A stretch of 64,000 nucleotides of DNA from the NCBI GenBank assembly GCA_023896275.1, contig MLDA01000016.1:44491-108490 (forward strand), given 5' to 3'. The notes below the pieces were generated by a model that worked only from the letters and a program-made list of their open reading frames with translations, ran no database searches and had not been told where the DNA came from. The stretch's first letter is position 1. Every line of letters begins with the position of its first letter. The DNA is from Kocuria rosea subsp. polaris (GTDB taxonomy: Bacteria > Actinomycetota > Actinomycetes > Actinomycetales > Micrococcaceae). Both the position numbers and the translations under genes were made by a program. Of the stretch, positions 49,061-57,841 are shown piece by piece.

Positions 49061-50104
49061 TCAGACGCCGGCGTACGAGTGCAATCCGTCGAAGTAGATG
49101 TTCACGACCGTGAAGTTGAAGATCAGGCACGCGTAGCCGACGATGCTCAGCCAGGCCGAACGCACGCCCGTCCAGCCGCGAGTGGCGCGCGCGTGCAGGT
49201 AGCCCGCGTAGACGACCCAGATGACGAAGCTCCAGACCTCTTTGGGGTCCCAGCCCCAGTAGCGGCCCCACGCATGTTCGGCCCAGATCGCGCCGGCCAT
49301 CACCGTAAACGTCCACAGCACGAAGGCGACGGCGTTGATCCGGTAGGCGAGGTTCTCGAGGGCACCGGCGCTCGGCACGAGCCGCAGGAACGGCATGATG
49401 TCGCGCCCGTTGGCTTCGAGGGTGCTCTGGCGGCGGTGCTGCATGAGCTGCATGACGTTGGCGACGAACGTGATCGTGAAGAGGGCCGAGGAGAGCACGG
49501 CGATGGAGACGTGGATGATCAGCCAGTAGGACTGCAGCGCGGGCACGAGGTGGCCGACCGGGGTGGGGAAGCCCATCGTCGCCGCGCACAGCATGACCGT
49601 GACGAGCAGCGTCACGAAGACGCCCATGAACCGCAGGTCCTTCTTGAGCAGCACCACGAGGTAGACGAGCGCCACGAACAGCGCGCCGGTCGAGAGGAAC
49701 TCGTACATGTTCCCCCACGGCACGCGGCCTGCGGCCACGGCGCGCGTGAGCACTGCGGCCAGGTGCACGACGGCCGCGAGCCACGTCAGCACGACGGCGA
49801 CGCGGGCGACGTTCCGCTTCGCCGAGGATGCCGTGTAGTCCATCGAGTCGTCGACGAGCTGATACGACGACGGCCGGTCGCCGCCAGTAGCCGGCGCGGC
49901 GTACGGGTTGGACCCCGCAGCGCCGACGCTCGCGAGCTCCTTGGCCTCGCCGGCCAAGACGTCCGCCTCGAGCGCGCGGATCGTCGCGTTGGACTTCGCC
50001 ATGTCCCACGCGAAGGCGACGAGCGCGGCCGCGTAGGCGAACGCGGCGAGCAGCATGAACAAGTCGCTGTACGCCCCGAGTTCCTCGTTGATGGTTGGCA
50101 ACAT
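49061..50104 (-). CDS. ccsB: Cytochrome c biogenesis protein CcsB (CcsA/ResC type)
   Basis: A 347-residue membrane protein with about eight hydrophobic segments. The tryptophan-rich haem-handling motif is WAEHAWGRYWGWDPKEVWSFVIW, a hallmark of the CcsA/ResC family. It works with ResB to carry haem across the membrane and attach it to apocytochromes c (System II). The region near PWGNMYEFLSTGALFVAL is also conserved. It lies 3 bp after resB, in a four-gene operon tlpA-ccdA-resB-ccsB read right to left. The start at 50104 (MLPTINEELGA) is unambiguous. Confidence 0.93.
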   Translation of the reverse strand: MLPTINEELGAYSDLFMLLAAFAYAAALVAFAWDMAKSNATIRALEADVLAGEAKELASVGAAGSNPYAAPATGGDRPSSYQLVDDSMDYTASSAKRNVARVAVVLTWLAAVVHLAAVLTRAVAAGRVPWGNMYEFLSTGALFVALVYLVVLLKKDLRFMGVFVTLLVTVMLCAATMGFPTPVGHLVPALQSYWLIIHVSIAVLSSALFTITFVANVMQLMQHRRQSTLEANGRDIMPFLRLVPSAGALENLAYRINAVAFVLWTFTVMAGAIWAEHAWGRYWGWDPKEVWSFVIWVVYAGYLHARATRGWTGVRSAWLSIVGYACLIFNFTVVNIYFDGLHSYAGV

Positions 50105-50107
50105 CTG

Positions 50108-51832
50108 CTACTCCTGATCCTTGCCGGGCGCGCCCGGACGGTCTTCGGCCGCGGCGGCCGAGAGCTGGCGGCTGATTTCGGCGGCTTCGTGCGTCAGGCG
50201 CGGGTCCTCGCCGCGCGCCAGCAGCCCGTATTCCATGGTAAGTCGCCCCGTGCCCTCGGCGGTCGCCACCTTGACCCAGACGCGGCGCCGCGGCGTGAAC
50301 AGCGAGACTGCCAGGCCGCCGAGCGCGAGCGCGGCGAAGACGAGCACTGGGATCTTGGCCGGGTCGTGGTGGATGTCGAGGCCCACGTAGCGCTGCAGCC
50401 CGTCGAAGGAGATCGACCCCTTGCCCTCGGGCAGCTCGGCGGTCTCCCCCGGGTTGATGACGAGCCCGCCGGCGTCCAGATTGCGGCTGTTGAGCTCGGT
50501 CATGTCATCGGTGTCGAGCACGTAGACATTCTGCGGGACGCCGTCGTCGAGACCGAGGTCCCCGGTATAGGAATTCAGCTGCAGCTGCGGCAGCGCCGGG
50601 GACGGGTCGAGCGAGATGCCGACGCCGTTCGCCTCGCCGGCGGTCGGCAGGAAGAGGCCCACGAACCCGAGCTGCTCGGGCTGCGCGTCCGGGACCTTGA
50701 GCACCATGAGCGAGGTGAACACGCTGTCCTGCGGCACCGCAGGCATGGGGCCGCTGAAAGCGACGTCTCCGTTGCCGTCCCGCACGGTCACCACGGGCGC
50801 GTAGCCGTTGCCCACGAGATAGACGGAGGCCCCGCCGATGCGCAGCGGGTGGTTGACGCGCAGGCTCTGCTGCTGCGCCTCGCCGCCCGGCTCGCGCGTC
50901 GTCACGGTCGCGTCGAAGCCGATCTGTTGGCCGAACGAGCTCTTGGTCTCCCGGTCGTAGGTGACCTCGAAGTCGTCGAGCACGATCGAGAACGGGGAGA
51001 GCGAATCGCGGCTGAAGGCCGTGCCGGAGCTGAAGGAATCGTAGGAGACCATCGTGTTGACGAAGGACTCCTCCTCCACGAGGATCCGCTGCCCGTTGTA
51101 GCCGAGCGCGCCGCCGACGGCGACCGAGGCCAGGATCCCCACGAGCGAGACGTGGAAGACGAGGTTGCCCACCTCGCGCAAGTAGCCGCGCTCGGCACCC
51201 ACGGAGGCGACCGGCTGCTCGTCGCCGGCAGCGCGCTCCTCGACTCGGTAGCCGCGCTTTTTCAGCACGGCCGCGGCGCGGCGCATCGCCGCGTTGCGCC
51301 CCTCGTACGACGCCGGGGCGTCGCCGTCGTCGTGCGTCCCGCCCGCCGCGGGTCCGACGGCGAGCGTGCCGTGTTCCGGCAGGCGCGACAACCGCGCCGG
51401 CGTGCGCGGCGGCGGGGTGCGCATCGCCTGGGCGTGCTTCTTCGTGCGCGGCAGGATGCAGCCGATGAGCGAGGTGAACAGCAGCAGGTAGATTGCGGAG
51501 AACCAGATCGACGAGTAGACGTCGAAGAGCTGGAACCGGTCGAGCCACTCGCCGGAGGTCGGGTTGTTCTCGAGGTAAGCGGTGACCGCGGCCTCGTTGG
51601 CGGCCCGCTGCGGGAACAGCGAGCCGGGCACGGCGGCGACCGCGAGCAGCATGAGCAGGAACAGCGCGGTGCGCATCGTCGTCAGCTGGGTCCAGCCCCA
51701 TCGGAGCATGCCGATGAAGCCGAGCGCCGGCGTAGCGACGTCGTCGCGGCGGGCGTTCTTGCCGGGTTTCGCAGCGCCGGCGCCCTGCGCCTCGTTGGCG
51801 CGGTCTTCGCGTACGTTGTCTTCTGCAGCCAT
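50108..51832 (-). CDS. resB: Cytochrome c biogenesis protein ResB
   Basis: A 574-residue membrane protein of the ResB family. Hydrophobic segments occur near residues 50-70, 115-135, 215-235 and about 510-530, with a large extracytoplasmic domain (about 240-500). The family runs WGWTQLTTMRTALFLLMLLAVAAVPGSLFPQR, LYDVYSSIWFSAIYLLL (as LFDVYSSIWF) and VGNLVFHVSLVGILASVAVG are present. With CcsB it forms the System II haem ligase. The start at 51832 overlaps the ccdA stop by one base (TGATG). The acidic tail and linker are typical of Actinobacteria. Confidence 0.93.
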   Translation of the reverse strand: MAAEDNVREDRANEAQGAGAAKPGKNARRDDVATPALGFIGMLRWGWTQLTTMRTALFLLMLLAVAAVPGSLFPQRAANEAAVTAYLENNPTSGEWLDRFQLFDVYSSIWFSAIYLLLFTSLIGCILPRTKKHAQAMRTPPPRTPARLSRLPEHGTLAVGPAAGGTHDDGDAPASYEGRNAAMRRAAAVLKKRGYRVEERAAGDEQPVASVGAERGYLREVGNLVFHVSLVGILASVAVGGALGYNGQRILVEEESFVNTMVSYDSFSSGTAFSRDSLSPFSIVLDDFEVTYDRETKSSFGQQIGFDATVTTREPGGEAQQQSLRVNHPLRIGGASVYLVGNGYAPVVTVRDGNGDVAFSGPMPAVPQDSVFTSLMVLKVPDAQPEQLGFVGLFLPTAGEANGVGISLDPSPALPQLQLNSYTGDLGLDDGVPQNVYVLDTDDMTELNSRNLDAGGLVINPGETAELPEGKGSISFDGLQRYVGLDIHHDPAKIPVLVFAALALGGLAVSLFTPRRRVWVKVATAEGTGRLTMEYGLLARGEDPRLTHEAAEISRQLSAAAAEDRPGAPGKDQE

Positions 51833-52581
51833 CAGATCGGCAGCCTCACGTCGTTGACGAACCAGTTCTGGAGTTCGGCGACCCACGTCCCCCACAGCCC
51901 GGTGGCCATGACGACGCCGAGCACGATCAGCATCGAACCGCCGAAGACGGACACGGCGCGCTTGTGCCGACGGAAGAACGCGAGCGCGCCCATGCCGCGG
52001 CGCAAGCCGAGCGCGATCAGGATGAACGGCAGCCCGAGCCCGATGCAATAGGCGAAAGTCAGCAGCGCACCCTTGCCGACGTCGGGGTTCGCCCCCGAGC
52101 TGATCGCGAGGACGGCGGCCAGCGTCGGGCCGATGCACGGCGCCCAGCCGAGGCCGAACACGAAGCCGAGCACGGGCGCCCCCCACAGCCCCGCGGGCGG
52201 GCGGTAGCCGAGCTTGTGGGTGCGCTGGAACATGTTCATCCCGCCCATGAACACGAAACCCAGCAGGATGACGACGCCGCCGAGCACCTGCGTGACCCAC
52301 GCGCCCTCGAAGCGGAGCCAGATGCTGATCTGGGCGAAGAGGACGCCGGCGAGCATGAAGACCGCCGTGAAGCCGAGCACGAACAAGCCGATCCCGGCGA
52401 CCATGCGACCGCGCTTCTGCTCGGCCAGGTCTGCGCCGGTGAGCCCCGTGACGTACCCGAGGTAGCCGGGCACAAGCGGCAAAACGCACGGGGAGAGGAA
52501 GGACACGAGCCCGGCGAGGATCGCCACCGGCATGGCCAGCAGCAGCGACCCGTCCTGGACGATCTCGGCGAAGGGGTTCAC
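51832..52581 (-). CDS. ccdA: Cytochrome c biogenesis thiol-disulfide transporter CcdA
   Basis: A 249-residue membrane protein with six hydrophobic segments. The two redox cysteines are in FLSPCVLPLVPGYL and LGWAPCIGPTLAA, with the expected proline neighbours. It passes electrons from cytosolic thioredoxin to the extracytoplasmic TlpA-like protein, keeping the apocytochrome CXXCH reduced. GTG 52581 overlaps the tlpA stop as GTGA. It sits second in the four-gene cytochrome c operon. Confidence 0.93.
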   Translation of the reverse strand: MNPFAEIVQDGSLLLAMPVAILAGLVSFLSPCVLPLVPGYLGYVTGLTGADLAEQKRGRMVAGIGLFVLGFTAVFMLAGVLFAQISIWLRFEGAWVTQVLGGVVILLGFVFMGGMNMFQRTHKLGYRPPAGLWGAPVLGFVFGLGWAPCIGPTLAAVLAISSGANPDVGKGALLTFAYCIGLGLPFILIALGLRRGMGALAFFRRHKRAVSVFGGSMLIVLGVVMATGLWGTWVAELQNWFVNDVRLPI

Positions 52582-53210
52582 GCGCCCTCGCTGATCCGGT
52601 CCTCGATGAGGGCACGCAGCGTGCCCTCTTCCGCCACGCCCAGGACGCGAGCGGCGACCCGGCCCTCGGTGTCGAGCACGAGCGTGGTCGGGACGGCCTG
52701 CGGGTTCACGTACTGCGTGAGGCCGAGCAGGATCGACCCGTCGGTGTCCGGCGCGGAGGGGTACGGGATCTCGTAGGTTCGCTCGAAGGCTGCAGCGGTG
52801 GCTTCCTGATCGCGCACGTTGACGCCGTAGAAGGCCGCGCCGGCGCCGTCGAACTCGTTGGCGAGTTTCGTCAGGTGCGGCGCCTCGACGCGGCACGGAG
52901 CGCACGCGGCGTACCAGAAGTTCAGGACGGTCACCTGGCCGGCCCAGTCGGCGGAGTCGAGCGACTTGCCGTCATAGAACGTGCCGGTCAGCTGGACGGG
53001 ATCGCCGCGATCGGCCTCGTCGTAGATCTCCACCGAGCCGTCGCCGGCGATGAAGTTGCTGTTCGAGACGCCGTCGGAGAGCGGGTCGTTCTCGGTGCCG
53101 CACGCCGCCAGGGGGACGGCAGCGGCCAGGATCACGGCGGTACGCAGCAAGGCGCGGCGGTTTAGGCCGGTGCGGCCATCCGCTGAAAGTGACAGGTGGG
53201 AGTTGAGCAT
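52578..53210 (-). CDS. TlpA/ResA-like thioredoxin lipoprotein
   Basis: A 210-residue exported lipoprotein. The signal and lipobox end in LAAC with C37 lipidated. The thioredoxin-fold domain has redox motif C103-A-P-C106 in NFWYAACAPCRVEAPH and the cis-proline in PQAVPTTLVLD. It probably reduces the haem-binding cysteines of apocytochromes using electrons from CcdA. The ATG at 53210 is used; no strong ribosome binding site is seen. It is first in the operon, 28 bp after the histidine phosphatase gene. Confidence 0.9.
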   Translation of the reverse strand: MLNSHLSLSADGRTGLNRRALLRTAVILAAAVPLAACGTENDPLSDGVSNSNFIAGDGSVEIYDEADRGDPVQLTGTFYDGKSLDSADWAGQVTVLNFWYAACAPCRVEAPHLTKLANEFDGAGAAFYGVNVRDQEATAAAFERTYEIPYPSAPDTDGSILLGLTQYVNPQAVPTTLVLDTEGRVAARVLGVAEEGTLRALIEDRISEGA

Positions 53211-53238
53211 CTCAGTCGTGTTCGCTGTACGTCGGGGG

Positions 53239-53901
53239 TCAGGCGCCGGGAAGGTTGGCCGCCTGCGCGAGCAGGTCGGCACACGGTTCGGCGTAGCGGA
53301 CGGCGACGAGTTCGTCGCCGTCGAAGTCGAGGCTCGTGATGGAGGCCAGGCTGCACTCGCGACGGCGCGGGTCGTGCGCGAGCGGGCGGCGCTCGGCCGC
53401 GAGGCGAGTGACCCAGATCGGCAGCTGGTGGGCCACGAGGATCGCCTCGGCCCCGTCGCCGCCCATCTCGACGGCGCGCTCGCGGCGCTCGCTGACGGCC
53501 TCCATGACGCGGGCGACCTGCTCGCGGTACGGCTCGCCCCACGAGGGCCGGAGCGGATTGACCAGCAGCGGCCAGAGGCGCGGATCACGCAGCCGCTGCT
53601 TGACGTCCGACATGCCCTCGAAACGGTTGCCGGCCTCGACGATGCGCGGCTCCACGTCAATCTCGAGGCCCAGGGCCTGCGCCGTCGGCCGGGCGGTCTC
53701 CTGCGCGCGCAGCAGCGGCGAGGCGGCGACGGAGACGATGTTCGCCCCGTTCTCGCGACGGGCGACGAAATAGGCGGCTGCCCTCTCCGCCATCTCGTAG
53801 CCGAGCTCCGAGAGGTGGTAGCCGGGCAGGCGGCCATAGAGGACACGGTCCGGGTTGTGCACTTCCCCGTGGCGCATCAAGTGAACGGTTGCAAGAGCCA
53901 T
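53239..53901 (-). CDS. Histidine phosphatase family protein (RHG)
   Basis: A 220-residue phosphoglycerate mutase-like phosphatase. The catalytic RHG is in VHLMRHGEVHNPDRV (H10), and the second histidine is in ILVAHQLPI. Supporting parts are SPLLRAQETA and EAGNRFEGM. The substrate is not known; some relatives act on phosphosugars or nucleotides. It precedes the tlpA-ccdA-resB-ccsB operon in the same direction with a 28-bp gap, so it may be cotranscribed. That order is common in Arthrobacter-like genomes. Confidence 0.87.
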   Translation of the reverse strand: MALATVHLMRHGEVHNPDRVLYGRLPGYHLSELGYEMAERAAAYFVARRENGANIVSVAASPLLRAQETARPTAQALGLEIDVEPRIVEAGNRFEGMSDVKQRLRDPRLWPLLVNPLRPSWGEPYREQVARVMEAVSERRERAVEMGGDGAEAILVAHQLPIWVTRLAAERRPLAHDPRRRECSLASITSLDFDGDELVAVRYAEPCADLLAQAANLPGA

Positions 53902-54225
53902 GACCCCGATTCTCTCACTGCTTCCTGTGCTCTCCTAAACGCCCGCCGCCAGTCACAGCCCGCTTTCGGGACGTCCGCGGGCGCGGGCGGGCGGACTCAC
54001 CGCTTGACTTCGACGTTTTGTAGAAAATGACGACGTCAGCAGTCTTTCGCCGCGAGCGAACAGCAGGATCGGAGGCGCCCACCTCGAGCCACCTCCCTCC
54101 CTCGATGGACATGACGAAATGTCACGCCGCAGGGGTAGCTATATGCAAACGCATGTATTACGCTGGCATCAAGGCCGCACCGCCTGCGGCCGGCAGACCA
54201 CCCGGAACAAACCTCAGGAGTACTC
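53902..54225. other. Intergenic region before yceI gene
   Basis: No gene is seen in these 324 bp. Two dyads may be operators for the YceI gene: GACAT-6-ATGTC at 54108-54123, and ATGCAAACGCAT at 54143-54154 inside ATATGCAAACGCATGTAT, which resembles MarR-type sites. An AT-rich patch near 54011-54030 (GTTTTGTAGAAAATGACG) could hold a promoter for the leftward gene. Confidence 0.4.
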
Positions 54226-54783
54226 ATGACCACCGCAACCATCCCCGCTGCACTCACCACCGGAACCTGGACGATCGACAACTCGCACTCGGAGATCGGC
54301 TTCTCCGTCCGCCACGCGGGCATCAGCAAGGTCCGCGGCCGCTTCAGCGACGTCGAAGGGACCCTCGTGATCGCCGACTCCGTCGCCGATTCGACCCTCG
54401 AGGCCGTGGTGCAGACCGCCTCCGTCGACACCCGCGACGAGAACCGCGACGCGCACCTGAAGGGTGAGGACTTCTTCAACTCCACGGAATTCCCGACCAT
54501 GACCTTCACCGGAAAAGACCTGCAGGGCACCGGCGGCGAGTTCACGCTGCACGGCGACCTGACGATCCGCGGCACGACGCACCCGGTCGACTTCACGGTC
54601 GAATTCCAGGGCACCGCTGTGGACCCCTTCGGCTTGACCCGCGCCGGGTTCGAGGCGACCACGCAGATCTCCCGCAAGGAGTTCGGCCTGACGTGGAACG
54701 CCGCGCTGGAAGCCGGTGGCGTCCTGGTCGGCGACAAGGTGACGATCATCTTGGACCTCTCACTGGTGAAGTCCGAGGCCTGA
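54226..54783 (+). CDS. YceI-family lipid-binding protein
   Basis: A 185-residue YceI-like protein, a lipocalin-type barrel that binds isoprenoid or other lipids. The runs GTWTIDNSHSEIGFSVRHAGISKVRGRFSDVEGTL, DENRDAHLKGEDFFNSTEFPTMTF and FGLTRAGFEATTQISRKEFGLTWN match the family. No signal peptide is evident, so it is probably cytosolic, as in many Actinobacteria. The CAGGAGTACTC ribosome binding site supports the start. In related genomes it is often under a MarR-type regulator; possible dyads lie upstream. It is a single gene. Confidence 0.9.
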   Translation: MTTATIPAALTTGTWTIDNSHSEIGFSVRHAGISKVRGRFSDVEGTLVIADSVADSTLEAVVQTASVDTRDENRDAHLKGEDFFNSTEFPTMTFTGKDLQGTGGEFTLHGDLTIRGTTHPVDFTVEFQGTAVDPFGLTRAGFEATTQISRKEFGLTWNAALEAGGVLVGDKVTIILDLSLVKSEA

Positions 54784-54870
54784 ATCCACCCTGACGCGTT
54801 TGCTGCGGCACTCCGGCTCTGACCCACGGGTCCGGATAGGCTGGGGGCAGGACCATCGAACAGGAGCGCC

Positions 54871-55632
54871 ATGAGCCAGGACCGGCCCGAGAACAACGAA
54901 CCCTCGCAGCAGGAGGGCGCCCAGCCCGGCCCGCAGGACCAGGAGCCGCCGCGGTACGGCGTGCGCCTGCCGCAAGGCCAGCAGCCGCAGCCTCCCCAAG
55001 GTGATCCGATGCCCTACGGGCACACTCCCGGTCAGTACCCGCCTCCCCCGCCGGGCGCCTACGGTCAGCCAGGCCCGGCCGGGACCCCGCCGGGCTACGG
55101 GCAATCGAGCCCGTACGCACAACAGAGTCCCTCTCAGGCCCCGGCCGGCGGCATGCAGCCGGCCGGGTCGCCGGGGGCACCGCCCAAGCAGATCATGATC
55201 GCCTTCGGCCTGATCATCGCCGCCGGCGCGCTCACCCTGCTCACCGGCATCATCATGATGGCCACGCCGGTCAACGAGCTCACGCGCATGCTCCAGGAAG
55301 TCATCGATGCCGACGCGACGCTGCGCGAGCAGTTCGAGGTCGCCGGCATGGAGGTGGCTGCCCTCGCGCAGATGTCGAAGACGCTTGCCGTCGTCTTCGT
55401 GGCCGTCGGCGTGCTGCTCTACGCGCTGATCGCCGTCTTCATCCGCAAGGGCAGCAACGGCGCCCGCATCACGGGTACCGTCCTGGCGGCGATCTCCTTG
55501 ATCGGCCTCTTCAGCGGAGACATCCTGAGCACGGTGACGATCCTCCTGGGAGCCGCCGGCATCGTGCTGGCCTGGACGCGCCCCTCGTCGGACTACATCC
55601 GGGCGACCAAACAGGCCAAGCGCCGGCGCTAA
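54871..55632 (+). CDS. Proline/glutamine-rich membrane protein of unknown function
   Basis: A 253-residue protein. The first 105 residues are low-complexity, rich in Pro, Gln, Gly and Tyr (QYPPPPPGAYGQPGPAG), and should be disordered in the cytosol. Four hydrophobic segments follow (IMIAFGLIIAAGALTLLTGIIMM; LAVVFVAVGVLLYALIAVFI; ITGTVLAAISLIGLF; ILLGAAGIVLAW). The tail is basic. Such proteins with long disordered leaders are common in Actinobacteria and lack assigned roles. ACAGGAGCGCC precedes the start. A perfect 14-bp stem terminator follows. Confidence 0.8.
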   Translation: MSQDRPENNEPSQQEGAQPGPQDQEPPRYGVRLPQGQQPQPPQGDPMPYGHTPGQYPPPPPGAYGQPGPAGTPPGYGQSSPYAQQSPSQAPAGGMQPAGSPGAPPKQIMIAFGLIIAAGALTLLTGIIMMATPVNELTRMLQEVIDADATLREQFEVAGMEVAALAQMSKTLAVVFVAVGVLLYALIAVFIRKGSNGARITGTVLAAISLIGLFSGDILSTVTILLGAAGIVLAWTRPSSDYIRATKQAKRRR

Positions 55633-55650
55633 CCCGCTGCCGTCGCGCAC

Positions 55651-55683
55651 GAAGGGGCCGGTTCCGCGTGAACCGGCCCCTTC
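55651..55683. terminator. Perfect bidirectional hairpin terminator
   Basis: GAAGGGGCCGGTTC (55651-55664) and GAACCGGCCCCTTC (55670-55683) pair over 14 bp around CGCGT between the membrane protein and the convergent rex gene. Confidence 0.85.
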
Positions 55684-55705
55684 GTCGTTCCCGCATGGTA
55701 CGCGG

Positions 55706-56452
55706 CTACGCGCCGAGGTCCTCGGCGGGCACCGCGTCCTGGTGCCCGATCCCCTGGTGCGCGTAGTAGGCGAGGATCTGCAGCTCGCGGGACATGTCGA
55801 CCTTACGGATGTTGACCCCGTCCGGGGCCTGCAGGACCACGGGCGCGAAGTTCAGGATGTTGCGCACGCCGGCTGCGACGAGCCGGTCGCACACGCCCTG
55901 GGCGGCCGCACCCGGCAACGTCATCACCGCCATGTTCACCTGCTCCGCTTCGATGTCCGCCTCCAGCGACTCCGCGGGGCGGACGACAAGCCCGTTGATG
56001 GTGCGCCCGACGACGTCGGGGTCCATGTCGAAGATCGCGGTCAGTTCGAACCCGTTGTGCCGCAGGCCCGCGTAACCGGCGAGGGCGCGGCCGAGGTTGC
56101 CGGCACCGACGATGGCCACGCGCCAGCGCTCGCGCAGACCCAGGGTCGTCGCGAGGTGTTCGGCGAGGCGCGGGACGTCGTAGCCGACGCCGCGGCGGCC
56201 AAAACTCCCCCCGAGCAGGGACAGGTCCTTGCGCAGGATCGCCGAGTTCACGCCGGCCGCACCGGCGAGCACGTCGGAGGACAGCGTCGGCGTGCCCTCG
56301 CTCTCGGCGGCGTTGAGCACGCGCAGGTACACGGTCAGCCGCTCGAGCGTGGCCTCTGGCAGGCCCCTGACCGTGGCCGCGGCGTCGGGCAGCGCTCCAG
56401 TCACGGCGCCGTCATCGAGCCGGCCGGTCCCAGTCTCAGCAGCGTCTGTCAC
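55706..56452 (-). CDS. rex: Redox-sensing transcriptional repressor Rex
   Basis: A 248-residue Rex. The winged helix includes LPEATLERLTVYLRVLNA and SAILRKDLSLLGGSFGRRGVGYDV, and the NAD(H) domain includes VAIVGAGNLGRALAGY and MDPDVVG. Rex senses the NADH/NAD ratio and represses respiratory and fermentative genes. Start GTG 56452 overlaps the glutaredoxin stop as GTGA. The C-terminal helix for domain swapping (SRELQILAYYAHQG) is present. It lies next to glutaredoxin and near cytochrome c and potassium genes, a usual actinobacterial order. Confidence 0.94.
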   Translation of the reverse strand: MTDAAETGTGRLDDGAVTGALPDAAATVRGLPEATLERLTVYLRVLNAAESEGTPTLSSDVLAGAAGVNSAILRKDLSLLGGSFGRRGVGYDVPRLAEHLATTLGLRERWRVAIVGAGNLGRALAGYAGLRHNGFELTAIFDMDPDVVGRTINGLVVRPAESLEADIEAEQVNMAVMTLPGAAAQGVCDRLVAAGVRNILNFAPVVLQAPDGVNIRKVDMSRELQILAYYAHQGIGHQDAVPAEDLGA

Positions 56453-56703
56453 GGTTTCAGCAGCCTTTCCAAGCGGTCCGGATCGATCACCCAGAAGTCC
56501 CGCTGGACACCGTCGATCATCAGGACCGGAACTTCTTCGGCGAAGCGCGCGCGCAGCTGAGCGTCGTCGTCGATGCTCAGCTCCCGCCACGACAGCCCGA
56601 GGCGTGTGACGACATCGTCCACGGTCCTCCGGGCGTCCTCGCAGAGGTGGCAGCCCCGGCGCGTGACGAGTTCTATGCGGTGCGCGCCGTCGGCTGAAAT
56701 CAT
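56449..56703 (-). CDS. Small glutaredoxin-family protein
   Basis: An 84-residue thioredoxin-fold protein. The redox pair is in ELVTRRGCHLCEDARRTVDDV (C17 and C20), and the cis-proline is in EEVPVLMIDGVQ. It is short compared with classical glutaredoxins, as is common for this DUF836-like group. The ATG at 56703 starts it. It overlaps rex by GTGA, so it is likely coupled to redox control. It is divergent from the HAD-IB gene, 132 bp away. Confidence 0.87.
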   Translation of the reverse strand: MISADGAHRIELVTRRGCHLCEDARRTVDDVVTRLGLSWRELSIDDDAQLRARFAEEVPVLMIDGVQRDFWVIDPDRLERLLKP

Positions 56704-56835
56704 GCCTCCAATGTATCGCCCCGGACGTGTCGGCCGTATTTCCGCTGCCCCCGCGAGTCACGAATACCGCGTGAGCCGGTGAGGCTTTTCACACGCCGGC
56801 CCGCGTCCCAGCCCGCGTTCCACTAAGCTGGCGGC

Positions 56836-57651
56836 ATGCCCCAGCCGAGCCACGGTGCCGCCGCCCCCGCCCCATCCCACGGCACTGGGGACTCCGTCGC
56901 GGCCTTCTTCGACGTCGACAACACGATGATGCGCGGCGCGAGCCTCTTCGCCGTGGCCCGGAACACCTACCGGCGCCGGCTGTTCAGCCTCCGGCAGGCC
57001 GCCTCCTTCGCCGTCAAGCAGTTCTTCTTCACGCTGCGCGGCGAGACGATGGGCGACATCCACTCCGTCCGGGACTCCGCCCTGAGCATCGCCCGCGGCA
57101 TACCGGTATCCCTGATGACGGAGATCGGCGACGAGGTCTACGACGAGTTCATCTCCTCCCGCATCTGGCCCGGCACCCGGGCGCTGGCAGAGCAGCACCT
57201 GCGCTCGGGACGGCAGGTATGGCTCGTTACGGCGACGCCCACCGAGGTCGCCGAGGTCATGGCCGCACGCCTGGGACTGACGGGCGCGCTCGGCACCGAG
57301 GTCGAGAAGGCCGACGGCCACTACACCGGGCGGCTCGTCAGCAGCATCCTGCACGGCCCGGCGAAGGCCGCGGCCGTCTCGCAGCTCGCGGAGCGCACGG
57401 GTCTCGACCTCACGCAGTGCTGGGCGTACTCGGACTCGTCGAACGACATTCCCCTGCTCGAGGCCGTGGGGCACCCCGTGGCCATTAACCCGGATGCCAA
57501 GCTCCGCCGGCACGCCTCCGAGCAGAATTGGCCGATCTACGACTATCGTGCCGGCCGCCGGGCAGCCATCTGGGGTCTCAAGGCGCTCACGGCCTCAGGC
57601 GCCGCGTACGGCGCGTGGCGGACGCTGGGCCGCTTCACCCGCCGGCGGTAG
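56836..57651 (+). CDS. HAD-IB family phosphatase (SerB-like)
   Basis: A 271-residue haloacid dehalogenase-type hydrolase. Motif I is FFDVDNTMM with D28 as nucleophile, motif II is VTATPTEV, and motif III/IV is YSDSSNDIPLLEAVGHPVAINPD. This is the HAD-IB group that includes phosphoserine phosphatase-like and CicA-like proteins; the substrate may be a phospholipid or phosphoamino acid. A hydrophobic segment is not evident, but the C-terminus (GLKALTASGAAYGAW) is mildly hydrophobic. It usually lies beside the rex/glutaredoxin pair in Micrococcales. Confidence 0.88.
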   Translation: MPQPSHGAAAPAPSHGTGDSVAAFFDVDNTMMRGASLFAVARNTYRRRLFSLRQAASFAVKQFFFTLRGETMGDIHSVRDSALSIARGIPVSLMTEIGDEVYDEFISSRIWPGTRALAEQHLRSGRQVWLVTATPTEVAEVMAARLGLTGALGTEVEKADGHYTGRLVSSILHGPAKAAAVSQLAERTGLDLTQCWAYSDSSNDIPLLEAVGHPVAINPDAKLRRHASEQNWPIYDYRAGRRAAIWGLKALTASGAAYGAWRTLGRFTRRR

Positions 57652-57672
57652 CCGCGTCGTCGTGCTTAAACG

Positions 57673-57714
57673 CCTGCGGGGCGCACATCCACCAAAGGAT
57701 GCGCGCCCCGCAGG
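57673..57714. terminator. Strong bidirectional hairpin between HAD gene and bS22 gene
   Basis: CCTGCGGGGCGCACATCC and GGATGCGCGCCCCGCAGG pair over 18 bp with one mismatch around a 6-nt loop. It separates the convergent genes. Confidence 0.85.
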
Positions 57715-57742
57715 AGCACAAGCGGCGTCTGCCGCGAGCCGC

Positions 57743-57841
57743 TTACTTCTTGTTGCGGCGCTGGTGACGCGTCTTGCGAAGCAGCTTGCGGTGCTTCTTC
57801 TTTGCCATACGCTTGCGGCGCTTCTTGATAACGGAGCCCAT
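57743..57841 (-). CDS. Small ribosomal protein bS22 (AURKAIP1/COX24-type)
   Basis: A 32-residue, extremely basic protein (begins [20 protein letters not shown]). It matches the mini-protein annotated as bS22 in actinobacterial ribosomes. It is too small for routine gene finding but has a GAGGAATTT ribosome binding site and starts at 57841. It binds 16S rRNA in the small subunit in mycobacteria. It is placed between HAD-IB and BldC, a conserved neighbourhood. Confidence 0.93.
   Translation of the reverse strand: MGSVIKKRRKRMAKKKHRKLLRKTRHQRRNKK

Noticed and set aside
48911..52051. A plus-strand open frame of over 1000 codons
   Set aside because: It is the antisense shadow of ccsB, resB and ccdA in a GC-rich genome; its Arg/Asp/Gly/His-rich translation has no domain, and the minus-strand genes have clear motifs.
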